Shown: in pieces, positions 11,810 through 24,409 of the stretch
Layout: each line of letters opens with the position of its first letter
Numbering within the stretch: position 1 is the first letter of the stretch
NCBI GenBank assembly: GCA_016271365.2
Contig: JADMNL010000023.1
Span: 608,248,001-608,312,000 of the forward strand
Direction of reading: 5' to 3'
DNA length: 64,000 bases
Source of the DNA: Neoceratodus forsteri
Lineage: Eukaryota > Chordata > Ceratodontiformes > Ceratodontidae
The notes under the pieces: generated by a model
What the model was told of the DNA's origin: nothing
Databases searched by the model: none
The model's input: the letters and a program-made list of their open reading frames with translations, nothing else
Translations under genes and position numbers: made by a program

Positions 11810-13305
11810 GCAGGTGCTAAACAAAGACTGAAAAGCAAACCAGGGTTCACTCTATTTTCTTCCCTCCCATCATGACACATAACTGCTGGTTAGGGAGACC
11901 CAGGTCATAATGACCCATGAATACAATAGCAGACATGATAGTCAATGTAAATTTACTCATTTGGTAAAGTTAATTGTAAGAGCATCCCTTATGGCATTGC
12001 TGTGCATACCAGGGAAAAAGACAGAATCCAAAAGCTTGTGGAAATCATTGACACCACAGGCTTACTGCAATCATTATTCTTTAGCCTTACTTCCATTTTA
12101 ATGTAGATCATCTGGTGTGGCTTTATTAGCTTAGTGGTTCAAAGTACAATATCTGTTTTCCATCTTTGCTCTGCATCAGTATTTCTAAATTAAATGTCTT
12201 ACTAGGAAAAATCTGGTAGCATGGCAGATTTAATTTCTTATGTCTCACTGCCAATTACCAATAACTACTTTTAAAAAGTCTCAGTTGATAGTAGCAGATA
12301 ACAACATTCAGCAGCCTTGGGAAGGTGTGAACTAAGGAACCAGGGAATACAGGGAGATAAAGCAAGATCTGGTTTCAACAATTTGCTGAGTCACATGTTC
12401 ATTTATAACTAATCAAGTGGGCACAACCCAGAATAAACCAGAAATGCTGTAAAGAAATGGTCATACAGTTACCTGTAAAAGGTGAGTACACTTACATTGC
12501 AAAAGAATCACTAATATTCATAGCCTACAGTATCACCTTTATTTTTGTCATTGAGTCTGTTATGATGTGTGTTGTCTTTTAATTGATAAATGGGCATCTG
12601 ATAGTGTTAAAAGCTGCCCACATCTTTTCATAAATGTAGAGGGTAGATATTCATTAAAATATCTGGATGGTATTCAGAACTCTCACACTGAGTTCACAAA
12701 ACACATTTTGAGTAATAGATTTTGTACTTCTATATGTACAGTATAAAAGCATATACATATGGTTTGCTGAAACAGAATGGAACTGATTTTCAGAGCAATT
12801 GACCACACTATGGAACATACTGCAGGAAATACTATGCCAAAGCAGCAGTATTTGTTAGTCACCATATAGTTTTATTCAGCAATAATATTTTTCATGACAA
12901 AAACATCAAGATACAGTACCTGTTTTTGTTTTGTTTTCTTTCATTCCAGAACCAAGTTTGGGGATTTTGAAAGTTTTAAAAGTTCCAGCTTCCGTACCAT
13001 GCCCACCATAAAATATTAAATATTTTGGTACAGTGCTGTGCTGTTTGCCATCAGAAACATGTTAACACTATCCTAATGCATCCACATTCTGATGCTAGCA
13101 TGTGTATTCAACAGGAAGTTCAACAGACGAGATTTTTAAAAGTGCAGTGGTGGCCATTTTAATTATTTCATTTATCATAGGAACCATAGGAATCATAGGA
13201 AAATATCAGGTACTTTCGTTAGGCCATTATCGTCCTGCACTATTTATAAACTCACGTCATAAAGATAATTACTTCATATTTATCCAGAGCTAACTTAAAC
13301 TTATT
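11810..13305. other. AT-rich DNA with no recognisable feature
   Basis: No gene, RNA or clear repeat is visible. Open frames are 60-65 codons and without domains. Confidence 0.45.
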
Positions 13306-13309
13306 CATG

Positions 13310-14200
13310 GTTTCACTGAAATCACCTGACTAGGCAGAGCATTCCACTGATCCACTGTACGCTGTGAAAACCAAGCCCTCTCTGGTTCTTGTTATATTTC
13401 CCTTAAGTTGGTACTGGTGACCCCAATTCAGAATTAAGCTAGATCTTGCTTTTAGTCCCAGATATTCCCACATATCAGGAGTTCTACATGCCCTATAAAT
13501 CAGACACCTATCCCCACGATATCTCCTATATTGCAAGGAATACAGGCCAAGATCTCTCAGCCTATTCACATAGGATAGTCCCCTAGGCCACTCACCCTCC
13601 TTGTTGCACATCTCAGAACCCTTCCAACCTTCCCATATCCCGCCTCAGTCTGGGTCTCCATACACAGTCAGCATACTCCAGATGGGGTCTGACAAGGGAC
13701 TTATAAAGCGGATAATCACATCCCTTTCTCTGCTCTATATATTTCTCAATATAGAGGTGAAGATGCAATAGGCTTTTTGGTAATAACATTACAGTGGTGC
13801 AAACTCCAAATCTTTATTTATCCATACTCCCAAGTCCTTTTCACATCCGTTTCTAATAACTGGGCTCCATCCATACTATACTTAAATTGAGGGTTATTCC
13901 TTCCCAAATGCATCATCTTGCACTTTGTTATATTAAATCTTAATTTATTCCCCACAGCTATTGTATATATTATATTGTGTATATTAGATCAATATTACTC
14001 TGTAATTGCTCAGCATCTAATTCATTCAGTAACAACTGCTCCAAGTTTAACATTATTAGCAAATTTAGCAAGCCATGCATTAACATCACAATTTATAGAT
14101 GAGACCAATACATTAAACTAGACTGGGCACAGGACAGATCCCTGAGGGACTCCACTGGGCACCATAGTCCAATCCGACATCTCTCCTTTATACAGATCCA
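13310..14200 (-). mobile_element. Antisense CR1-superfamily LINE, RT and C-terminal part
   Basis: Read on the minus strand, the RT block [15 protein letters not shown] lies at about 14150-14105, followed by AKFANNVKLGA (a degraded catalytic box with FANN in place of FADD) near 14060. Next comes VRPHLEYADCVWRP-like sequence near 13690, then the 93-codon frame 13611-13330 with RLRDLGLYSLQYRRYRGD and a C-terminal stretch. Block order is normal for a LINE and several stops intervene. The wording differs from the other CR1 copies in this window, so it is a separate subfamily or a related clade. Confidence 0.7.
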
Positions 14201-15147
14201 CTTATTCTGCAATTAACTATGAAAAACAGTTTTTAAATATTTGACAACACTAAAAATATACTGAGGATGACTCTAAGGATGTCAGAAATATATTTAGGCT
14301 AAAAAATGTGATTAAATATTTGCCAACTAACAAATACTGGTGCTTTAACAGGTTACATATAATGTACGACATTATTTTCAAACCATTACCTAGCCTGGAA
14401 AATCCTGATTTGGTCAAATATGAAAGACAATGAGGATTTTCCTTTTCTGGTTTTGAACCTTACTGATTAATCACTTTTGTTAACCATGGCTATTTTGTGA
14501 GTAGGCAACTTTTGAAATATGTGTTTAAATGTCTGTTTAAAATGTTTCCTTGGAGAAAGTGCATTACAGGTGTTAATTCAAAAATCATAAGCTTTTTGTT
14601 TATGTTGTACAACAAAAGGATATCTATACTTAAGGTTAAACTCTTCTTAAATGTGTGTTAAAAATAAAATGGAAACTGTGTGCTTGAGGTGATGTAATTA
14701 AGAAATAGTTATAACTTTGAAAATGGGGAAGAACCATACTTAGATAAAAGTCATGCAGGACATGCAGAATATAATATAACTCTTGGAGTGAACTGAGCAT
14801 GCTCAGAACCCAAAAATTAAATAACTTTGGAATGGATTAATATTTTTAACCAAATTAATGTGGATTCTTCTTTGATCCAAACTCTTTCTACGTTCCAATG
14901 GTGTGGTCACAGCACGATGGGTAGAAAATGTGTCAAAGTGGCAAAAATGCGTTCAGCACTTCAATGCACAAAACTGTAAGTCTGACCAAAACATGACCTA
15001 GCAAATTAAGAGAGCTACCGTACTGGACTGTGTATTCCAAAGTTTGTGCAAATCTGTTTAACGGTTGCAAAGTTATTAACATGCAAAATTTGGGTTTAAC
15101 ATTAAAGTGCCTACTCAACCGTAATTATACTGGTGCTACCGTGTTAG

Positions 15148-15148
<1 letters not shown>
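14201..15148. other. AT-rich DNA with no recognisable gene
   Basis: No coding or RNA feature is visible. The end (15060-15148) has wording such as 'gctaccgtgttagta' that may be part of an unidentified interspersed repeat, but this could not be confirmed. Confidence 0.4.

Positions 15149-15182
<34 letters not shown>
15149..15182. repeat. (AT)n microsatellite
   Basis: About 34 bp of nearly perfect AT dinucleotide repeat. Confidence 0.95.
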
Positions 15183-15184
<2 letters not shown>

Positions 15185-15229
15185 TGGATGTTTGTGCCAA
15201 CACCACCAGCAGTCAAACTATTTGTTAAA

Positions 15230-15450
15230 TAAATCCTTAAAGCTCACCCTGCACTTTTCCCAGGCTGCTAAATTCACTCTGCCCTACTCCTGATGCAGGA
15301 AAAAATAAAATTAAAAATAAATTAAATATGGATTCCTGTACCATATACCACCAACTCTCAGTCAGAAAAAAAGTCAAACAAACCTTTTAAAAATCACGCT
15401 GCACCTTTCCCAGTCTGCTTAATTCACTCAGTCTGCTCTTTCAGCGAGAC
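15230..15450. repeat. Short tandem duplication
   Basis: A block 'tgcac.tttcccag.ctgct.aattcactc' at about 15248-15282 recurs at about 15397-15430, about 150 bp later, with 'aaatccttaaagctcacc' versus 'ttttaaaaatcacgctgc' before each copy. It is a two-copy diverged duplication of unknown origin. Confidence 0.5.
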
Positions 15451-16534
<1,084 letters not shown>

Positions 16535-16779
16535 TTAAACAGGAAAGCACAGAGTTTACAAGCATAACATGCAAGCACATTGTGTTCATTTTGAAGAATG
16601 AATTATCAAGATCCCACTCCACTGTATTTATCTCTGTTTCATTTTACTCACTTTGTATCTATTAAATTAGGATCATAAATATTCCATTGAAGAATGAAAA
16701 AAAATTAGGAATGTTAATACATACAATATATTAGTGTACATTCCTCAAATTCTTTATATATTTTTGTGAAAGAGGATTG

Positions 16780-16870
16780 GGCTCACGGTCAAGGATTTTA
16801 TCAGCTTACAAAAGGGATTTAAAATCCCAGTCTGTGAGGAAAAATTCTCCTTTCATGAGCCACCATCTTG
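16780..16870. repeat. Dispersed copy of the palindromic 'aaggattttgtcag' repeat
   Basis: The segment has 'gctcacggtcaaggatttt', 'atcagctt', 'aaaatcccagtctgtgagg' and 'ctttcatgagcc' in an order seen again in the tandem palindromic array at 21420-21960. It is a single, shorter copy of that family about 5 kb upstream. Confidence 0.6.
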
Positions 16871-17089
16871 TTTCCATTTTTCCTGAAGTAAAATGTCGTA
16901 GCTTCCTCCACGGGTGACTTCTTATTGCAATATGGCATGGGTTTTGTTAGGATGATGCCTCTACAAACCTATACATTTGATTTGCTTTGTTTTGGCCCAA
17001 AACATGAGCACCATGCAACCAGAAATTTTGGAGGACACAAAATCAAAATTTCTCTTGGGGGTCTGGGGCATGATCCCCGTGAACATTTT

Positions 17090-17360
17090 GAAAAACTGAG
17101 GTCAAATGGTACATTTTGGTGACTTTTAGAAGGCCAGGAAGTTTTTCCTTAACATGCTAAATGCTGTCACAATGATACTTTTTTCTTTGTTCAGTCTGTG
17201 ACAGTGACCTCTTATATTTTCAAAGCAATTTTGTAAAATTGAACTGAAATGGTGCATTTGGTGGCTTTTACTATACAGTGAATCAGCTAGCTATTTACAG
17301 TCCATTCCTAACTAATTAATTACCTGCTAAAAGCCAGAAATGCACCATTTGAATAGTCAA
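17090..17360. repeat. Foldback repeat with an added direct copy
   Basis: The ~24-bp word 'aaatggtgcatttggtggct' (about 17247-17266) is inverted at about 17329-17351, and a diverged direct copy lies at about 17103-17128. No coding capacity. It is likely part of a small hairpin element. Confidence 0.55.
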
Positions 17361-17521
17361 ATTATTACAGTCATCTACTATAAATGTTTTGCATGAAAAA
17401 TAATGACACAGGGCATCTGTTCTTGCTGATAATTTGTTTACTGTGTAATCTTTTCCATGTATTACTTACATATATGCAATAGGGATGATGATAAACAGAG
17501 TATGATGAATCCATTTATTTG

Positions 17522-17562
17522 AGTAACTGTGTGTATAAATTTCATTTATACACACAGTTACT
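17522..17562. repeat. Perfect 18-bp hairpin with 5-nt loop
   Basis: AGTAACTGTGTGTATAAA (17522-17539) is exactly inverted at 17545-17562 around TTTCA. Nearby text (17930-18060) repeats 'atttatccacacag' variants, so the hairpin may belong to a degraded local repeat of the same wording. Confidence 0.9.
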
Positions 17563-18060
17563 ACATCACTTCCACCACTCGTGAGGTTACTTGAGGTCAA
17601 TGGCAACTTCACAAGATAACCGCTTTATCACACAGTTGCCCCCACATATCCCTTATTCATGCAATAGGCATGGCAGGGTATTAAATAGTGTAGCACAGCA
17701 TAATGCTATTCAGTATCAGAGGGTGGTGCTATCTATTTTATGAACTGTACAACACTAGACTGCTAAACATTTTTATGTTTTTTATTCAAGTTTACACATA
17801 CAAAATAAATTAAAAATAAAGTATTTTTCATTTTGCTAACCAGTCTGTGCCATATACTATTCTTTTTGCAGCGATTAACACTTTTACATGTGAAACTGCT
17901 AATCAATTTTTTGTATTATTTACTACCCTACATGGACACAAAACCCATTTAATAAATCCATTTATCCACACAGCCATTGAATAAATCAAATTTATCTATG
18001 CAGTAGTGATTTAGTCACCATTAATCCACACATTATTTATGTCATTATCATTTATCTGCA
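17563..18060. other. AT-rich DNA with scattered short repeats
   Basis: No gene. The words 'atttatc(c)acaca' and 'cagtagtga' recur at 17930-18070, suggesting a degraded minisatellite. Confidence 0.4.
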
Positions 18061-18087
18061 TAGTAGTGATGTCAATGATTCCGTATT

Positions 18088-18370
18088 CAAATGCAAATAA
18101 CTTTAAAACGAAGAATGATAGCATATTACTGTTAGACGAAAGGTGTTCTGCAGAAAGATATTTACAAAATGAGTGGTGTTTCATTTATAGTTACCTTTTA
18201 GGTTTTTTTTATAATTAGCAAAAATAGCAGACAATTCAATTTTGTTCAGTTTTTTGCAAGAAACAAATGCAAATAACTTTAAAACAAAAAAATGACAGCA
18301 TGGTACTTTGAGCACACAAGCTGTTCAACACAAAACTATCTACAAAATGAGTGGTGTTTCATTTAACAGC
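18088..18370. repeat. Two-copy tandem duplication, period about 176 bp
   Basis: 'atgcaaataactttaaaac' occurs at 18091 and again at 18267. In both copies it is followed, about 75 bp later, by 'acaaaatgagtggtgtttca'. The two units differ by substitutions and small indels, so the duplication is not recent. Confidence 0.8.
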
Positions 18371-18800
18371 AACCACAGTGCTAGTTGGAAAGTTGAACAA
18401 AGTCACACAACCTATCATTTAAAAACATCAAAAGCAAATGTCCTGCAGTGTCAGAAAGCATCCTTAATGTATAAAGGAAATATACAATGGTGAGCTGTCA
18501 GATAAATTATTTATCTGTACAAGTGCCGTTGACCTCAAAAGTCTGGACCATACCTCTCATCTTATCATGTCAGCACTTGTCTTTAAATTGCAAGCAAACT
18601 GTCTGAATATGTAGCACATTCTCAATCAATATACAAATAGTGGGTTTCCTGTGCTTAGTGCCAAAGTATGTTTCAATAAAGGTAAATTTTATTATGAAAC
18701 TGCAAACAACCCAGGAAAAACTGTGAACAGGCATGACAGAGATCATGATGAGCAATGCAAGGCAGAAATAAATGTAGGTGAAAATAATCCATCACATTTG
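18371..18800. other. No recognisable gene
   Basis: Short open frames only; nothing identifiable. Confidence 0.4.
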
Positions 18801-19028
18801 GGCTGGCAGTATAGCCTAGAGGTTAGAGGAACGAGGTGTGAATGAGCGTGATACATCCAGCAGACCAGACCTGAGTTTGATTCTCACAACCTCCACTTGC
18901 ATACTGTGACTCTAAGCAAGTCACTTAACCGCCCAGTGCTCCCAGGTCACCCCTGAAAACAGGCACTTGTGCCTAGTGGATCTTACCCTGTTACAAAGAC
19001 TAAAATAAAAAGAAATAAATAAATAAAC
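18801..19028 (+). mobile_element. tRNA-derived SINE (MIR-like layout)
   Basis: The head has an A-box-like TAGCCTAGAGG (18811-18821) and a B-box-like GAGTTTGATTC (18873-18883), the split RNA polymerase III promoter of a tRNA-derived SINE. Downstream, 'gcaagtcacttaacc' (about 18916-18930) is the wording typical of MIR/L2-type SINE tails. The element ends in AATAAA-rich (AAAT)n repeats at about 19008-19028. It would be moved by a LINE partner such as L2. Divergence in both boxes suggests an old copy. Confidence 0.75.
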
Positions 19029-20585
19029 ATCAGTACCACCTCCCTACCAACAGGCCCTCCAAACGAAGTACTGCAAACAGAGTAAGCCAGCTTGCAATAC
19101 ACTGTACTTAGTATTGCTAACAAAAGTAAAACTGTCAGAACAGCATATAAAGGATCACACTAATTAATGTTACTTGTAAAATCCTACTGCCCTTGGGGGA
19201 GAACCCACTCCAAGTCACACAGTTTACACTCCATCCAAGAGCACAACCACATCCTGCAGGCTCTCAAACCAGAGCAAGTCTAATAACAACAAATTAATGC
19301 CTTTACTAATAACCCTCCAACACTAACAAATGACAGGAGTGGTATTCGTGGTAACACCACACTCATATGAGTGACTCTTTTGCAAACCCTCAAACAGAAA
19401 CAGATGAATGACAATAAAATACAACACAGACTGACAACCCAGACCCTACTGAACTTCTGCTGCTGCATGAACATCTGCCCCATTTTGATTGGCTTGTCCA
19501 TGGTGGCAGGTGGTCAGCTCCTCTGCCTACCTCTCAGCACCACAGGGCATCCCTGGCGGATCAAGCTGTGGTGAATGTGACACATTCACTCCTGCTGCTC
19601 CAACTGAGTACAGGATTCTTTCATTCCCAAAACCAAACTTTTATAGCTCTCTGTTGGTGTCTGGGGTGGTCCAGCAGTCGTGTCCCTCTGTATCCCCTAC
19701 ACTGAACCCAGGAGAACTCTTATCACTAGTATTCCCTCTGATTCTCTTGCTCCCAAGACCCCACAACTGCTCAGCTTGTGGCATAGACCACTGTCTTTCT
19801 GCAGATGCTGGAGACTGGTCTGCATTGATCACTTCCACTAAGTATGTTGCTTTGTTTGGGAGGGCATCTGTTAGTCCTGTTGCTCTGGGTCCCAGCACTG
19901 TGGAACCTGCCGCTTTCCCAGTGGGACTGCACAGTCCAGTGACACCCAAACACCATGTCCAAGTATCCCAGGTGTATGGTGCTGCCTCATGTCCAAGTAT
20001 CTGTGGCATTCAGAGGCAGCCTCTCCATACCCGTCCCCACCCAAGTATCCCTGCTGGCCACTGATAGTGACAACTCTCACCATTTCCCCAGACACATATA
20101 CACACACGCACCCTTGCCCGGCCACCAAGTGGGGCTTTGTGTAAAGCACTTTTATGGCATGGCAGTATGGACAGCCTCTGTGTGCCCCTAAAGTCCAGCA
20201 CCCCGACAGCCACTGTATATCGCCCCAAGAGCCACTGTGTATTGGCCCCAAATGCCTACAAAAGCTTCTGAAGATAATTATGTGGGTTGAAGTTGTTACA
20301 GTCAGTGAGAACCCTGGATCCCTGTTGTTCATTATATATTATCTTTGATAATGAGACATGCCAAGAAAGAAAAGTCAAAATCCAGCATGGCAGAGTTACA
20401 AAAAAAATTGCATAGTTTTGTGTTCCATGAGCATTTCTGCCTACACTCCAAAGCTAAAAACTGAATTCCCTAAGTCAAATTCAGGTTTCTTTTACCTGAT
20501 TAAGTTACAATTTGTCTCTAAGTTTTCAGGGAAAAGGAACAAAAGCTAACCAGTCAAAGGAGAGACACTAGCATGTCTGATGCAA
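19029..20585. other. GC-richer block, possible LTR or other repeat, unidentified
   Basis: 19490-20340 is richer in GC than its neighbours and has open frames of 191 codons (plus, 19489-20064) and 153 codons (minus, 20332-19871) that overlap. Neither shows domains; both look like the by-product of low stop density. 'ccaagtatcc' words recur at about 19958-20050. I cannot name a repeat family or gene. Confidence 0.35.
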
Positions 20586-20705
20586 CTTTTTCCTTTTTCA
20601 GGTGATGGAGTGTGAGAAAGTTTCATTTCCTTTCCTTTCCATGATGCTTCAGGAAGGAAATTAAACAAAACTCTGCTCACATCCATCACCTGAGAAAAGG
20701 AAAAC
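20586..20705. repeat. Inverted repeat with ~30-bp arms
   Basis: 'tttttcctttttcaggtgat' (about 20586-20605) onward is mirrored by 'atcacctgagaaaaggaaaa' (about 20684-20704), and the inner 'ggagtgtgag' faces 'ctcacatcc'. This is a small foldback element with no coding sequence. Confidence 0.75.
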
Positions 20706-21419
20706 AAAACCTGAAAGTTGGAAGGGAGGAGGAGCGGACTGGCAATTTGAGAAGAGGTACCGCAAAAAAATGGGGGTCGGAGAACACATTCCAGGTGGAC
20801 GCCACTCCTCAGCCTTCCAAACACAGAAATCCTTTGTCTATGGGCCGTCTGGCTTATCAAGTAGTTGATGGACACTGGGCACAGCTCAAAAGAATTAGGC
20901 TTGTTATCTCACCCACTCTGCCCCATCCCCATCACATACAATGTCCTCCAGGAACAGAGCCCTTTACAAGCCAACCCAGACCGACAAATGAAGACATTCG
21001 AACTCACCCACCTCCTATTGCTGCTGGTACTGCTAGTACTCCTCTCCTGGGAAGTAAGCGGTGGCACATACACACCCACGCCAATCTCACTCAATAACGT
21101 GGCCCGTCACAGGTGAACATTTACCCTTCTTGGTTGCAGTTTTGCTTAGTTTTTCTCATACCAGTCTTTCCTCAATCTGTCCTCCTTGAGCACACAGAGT
21201 AAGATGGAGCCTTAAAATCCACTCTTTGATGCATGGTGGGCCAACAGATCCCCGCCCCACCACTTATAACATCAAAAGTCAATATTGTTTTAAACCTTGT
21301 GGTTTTATGGAAAATAAAATACATTGATGGGTATTTTATACTAGTTTTGAGCAATGATATTGGGGGGCACATGCCACTGGTTTCAAATTCGCGACTTGTT
21401 TATGATCCCTTTATGAACT
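20706..21419. other. No recognisable gene
   Basis: Overlapping short frames on both strands (up to 116 codons at 20747-21097) without domains. I do not support a gene here. Confidence 0.4.
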
Positions 21420-21960
21420 GATAAAATCCCAGTCCGCGAGCCTATCCCCTTTGTGAGGTAGTCAAATCCTTGACCATCACTTAGGGACCAGATGGCCCTT
21501 CTTGCAGATGAGGACTGACTCATGGTCAAGGATTTTGCTGCCTCATGAAGGGGCATTGGCTCGCTGACTGGGATTTTGTCAGATCGCCGAAAGGATTGGT
21601 TTTGAATCCAGTCTGCAAGCTGACAAAATCCTCATCCATGAGCAATCCCTTCATGAGGTAGCAAAATCCTTGACCATGACTTAGGGACCAGATGGCCCTT
21701 CTTGTGGATGAGGACTGACTCACAGTCAATGATTTTGCTGCCTCACAAAGGGATCGACTCACAGACTGGGATTTTGTCAGCTCGTGAAAGGAGACTGGGT
21801 TTTGAATCCTTTTGTAAACTGACAAAATCCCCATCCATGAGCAATCCCTTTCATGAGGTAGCAAAATTTTTGACTGTCACTTAGGACCTGATGGCCAAAA
21901 TCTGATGGTCAGGATTTCTTGCGGAAGACGATTTTGACAGTTCACAAATGGGATTGACCT
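21420..21960. repeat. Tandem array of palindromic ~200-bp units
   Basis: 'gatggcccttcttg.' recurs at about 21491 and 21691, with a third degraded copy at 21890, giving a ~200-bp period. Within each unit 'tcaaggattttgctgcctca' is inverted as 'tgaggtagcaaaatccttga' and 'gggattttgtcag' as 'ctgacaaaatcc', so each monomer can fold on itself. A single relative sits at 16780-16870. Confidence 0.8.
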
Positions 21961-22019
21961 CAGGTTGTGGATTTTTTCTAGCTCACAAATTAGGAATTGT
22001 TTAACTTTTAAAAAACATT

Positions 22020-23010
22020 CCTACTGCATTGTAAATTAACGCTTGGCCTTTTGACTTGAAATTTGCAGCATATAAAGGAGATGCCTCAGAGATGTGAATT
22101 ACATATGCTATTTAAGTGTTGAAAAGTTAATCGGTTCCATAGATATGCCATCAAGAAGTTGATATTTTTCCCATAGGATTACATTGTGGCACCCACAGTG
22201 ACTGTCGGCATCTGTATCATAAAAACAAAGTGAGAAATGGACTTTTTGCTACTCATCTAAGCCATAAAATCAAACTTGGAAATCATAGATTACACATGCA
22301 GTGGCATTTTTTCCTAGGTTGTATGGTAACTGAGATATTGGCAAATTAGTGTTAAAGGGTTCCTTTTCAGGCCTAATGGACTACTGTATGGATCCATAGT
22401 CGTGTGCAAGTGTGAGTGCAGGACCCAGAGCACCTGCAGTCCCATAGATGCATATCATCTTGCATAAATGGGCAGTTTGATGGAGTGGGAGACCCAAAGG
22501 GCCCGGCTCCACTAACACATACCAGTTACCAGGTACATTACACTGTAAATTAATGGTTTTGTCTTTTGGCTTGAAATTTGCAGGTTATAAAGGGACATCC
22601 AGAGATGTGACTTATGCTGTTTGGGTTTAAAATATTTTGCCATTTCCATAGATATGCCTTTCACGAAGTTGAGATTTTTCCCATATGATAACATTGCGCG
22701 CCCACAATATTATTTGGTGCCTATATCTCAAAAACAGTGCAAGATACACATTGTGTTGACTTATCTTGCACGGAGGACCTACTGTCATGATTACCATGAT
22801 ACTTGAATTTTTCATAGCTGCTACGGTTACTGAGATATTGGCAAATCAGTGTTATAAGTGTTCCTTGTCCTACAGGGATACTGTATGGCTCTGTATTTAG
22901 CGTGTAAATGAGAGTGCAGGGCCTGGAGGACCTGCACTCCCACAGATACATATCATTATGCACAAATGGGCAGCTTGATGGGCCACATGATCCCACCAAC
23001 ACATGTCATT
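22020..23010. repeat. Two-copy tandem repeat, period about 512 bp
   Basis: Unit 1 starts near 22028 ('cattgtaaattaa') and unit 2 near 22540 ('cactgtaaattaa'). Matching landmarks in the same order include 'cttgaaatttgcag', 'ccatagatatgcc', 'gagatattggcaaat', 'tactgtatgg' and 'gcataaatgggcag'/'gcacaaatgggcag'. The copies are clearly diverged. Nothing codes for protein. Confidence 0.85.
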
Positions 23011-23304
23011 TGTTAGTTTTATTACACTTTTCAAACAGTAAGGAAATTTATTGCAAAAACTTTGTTAATGCAGGTGTGCCATGGGGTCATGAGGCCTAAC
23101 TCTCCTCCTTTCTCCTTTACTATAGCATGTCAACCTGTTTACACATGGAATGGAGTGAGAGTTGGGCCTGCTAACCCATGGCACACCCTGGTGTCTGTCG
23201 GTCTGTGGAGGATGGGGTGGGGTGGGGTTAGAGCTCAACCCACATCTCATTTCCCGCTTTTGTCACTTTAACCCTAACTGATGTATTAACAAAGTGTTTT
23301 GCAA

Positions 23305-23306
<2 letters not shown>
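23011..23306. other. No recognisable gene
   Basis: Ordinary sequence between the 512-bp repeat and a (TA)n tract. Confidence 0.4.

Positions 23307-23352
<46 letters not shown>
23307..23352. repeat. (TA)n microsatellite
   Basis: About 46 bp of perfect TA repeat directly before a hairpin element. Confidence 0.97.
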
Positions 23353-23354
<2 letters not shown>

Positions 23355-23378
23355 ATACATTATGGCAGAAGTGTGATG

Positions 23379-23477
23379 TGAATATTTCACTCCTGCAGAG
23401 TGAGCTCTGGATAATCACGAGTGCTGAAGGCATGAGTGAGAGTATCCAGAGCTCACTCTACAGGAGTGAGAATATTT
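23379..23477. repeat. Hairpin element with ~34-bp arms
   Basis: The arm 'gaatatttcactcctgcaga' onward (23380-23412) is the near-exact reverse complement of 23443-23476, with a ~30-bp loop. It abuts the (TA)n tract, as is common for TA-targeting MITEs, but the ends were not resolved. Confidence 0.85.
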
Positions 23478-23858
23478 TCCATAGTACATGATCTGCACAT
23501 CATGTGTGCTATTTAAAACAATGGGGGTGGGAGCTTCTGAAATATTGTTATGTTTTCCTGTGTTCTTTTCTTGTTTCTATGTGATTTCTGCTCTTTCTGT
23601 GTGTGGCCGAGTGTGTGTGAGTTTTCTTGAATGGGCTGGGAGTCTCTGAAACACTATGGGACACAGGTGAGTATCCTTTCAATGCTAAGTGAGTAAGTTG
23701 CAGGAAACAGTGAGAAACAGAAACTTTTTGTGAAGCAGTTTCATTTAGAATACAGGCTGTATTGAGTGAGGTGACATCAACAGAGTATGTATATCTGTCA
23801 GATATTTTAACTCTGCTGATGTTATCTTCAGATATCACACTCAGGGAAATAACTGAGG

Positions 23859-24060
23859 TTCAATGTGCTTATGCAACTGGATATGATATGATAATGCTTG
23901 TGTAACTTGAGTAACTTGAATTTTGTATGTGGCTTTCCACCTCTCTATCCATGGGATATACCTCTGTAGGGGCATGATGCAAGGAACCCTAATGAGGGTT
24001 CTCCCACTACAGGTGCTGGAAATGAATGAGTCAGCTAAAGGTAGGTTAGGGAAGAAGCCC
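23859..24060 (-). repeat. Repeat B, copy B2
   Basis: About 200 bp starting 'ttcaatgtgcttatgcaact' on the plus strand and ending near 'taggttagggaagaagcc'. It matches 24213-24407 almost throughout with scattered substitutions and small indels. Confidence 0.9.
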
Positions 24061-24110
24061 ACAGGTAAGAGAGGCTAGCTGCTGGGGAGGAGGGGTAGAT
24101 GGTGGGCAAT

Positions 24111-24214
24111 GAAAATGAATCCTGAGGGCATCCAGGAAAAGAGACGTATTTAAGCTCAATGGGGAGTGACATTGTTGCTCCACCCATTGAACCTCAGGCT
24201 TAAAGCCTCCCATT
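24111..24214 (-). repeat. Repeat A, copy A2
   Basis: 104 bp matching 29492-29596. Landmarks are 'aatcctgagggcatccagga', 'tatttaagctcaatgg' and 'cccattgaacctc'. A TATA-like TTAAATA lies on the minus strand, consistent with a promoter-bearing end. Confidence 0.9.
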
Positions 24215-24407
24215 CAATGTGCTTATGCAACTGGATATGATATGATAATGCTTGTGTAACTTGAGTAACTTGAATTTTTATGTGGCTTTCTGCCTCTATC
24301 CATGGGATATACTTCCTGTAGGGGTACAATGCAAGGAACCCTAGTGAGGGTTCCCCACAGTTGCCGGAAATGAATGAGTTGGCTAAAGGTAGGTTAGGAA
24401 GAAATCC
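24213..24407 (-). repeat. Repeat B, copy B1
   Basis: Second copy of repeat B, abutting A2 directly. Homology with the other copy starts at 'ttcaatgtg' and ends near 'gaagaaatcc'. Confidence 0.9.
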
Positions 24408-24409
24408 AA

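Noticed and set aside
19489..20064. 191-codon plus-strand frame, the longest in the window
   Set aside because: A 153-codon minus frame and other frames overlap it, no domain is visible and the region is simply low in stops. Composition explains it better than a gene.
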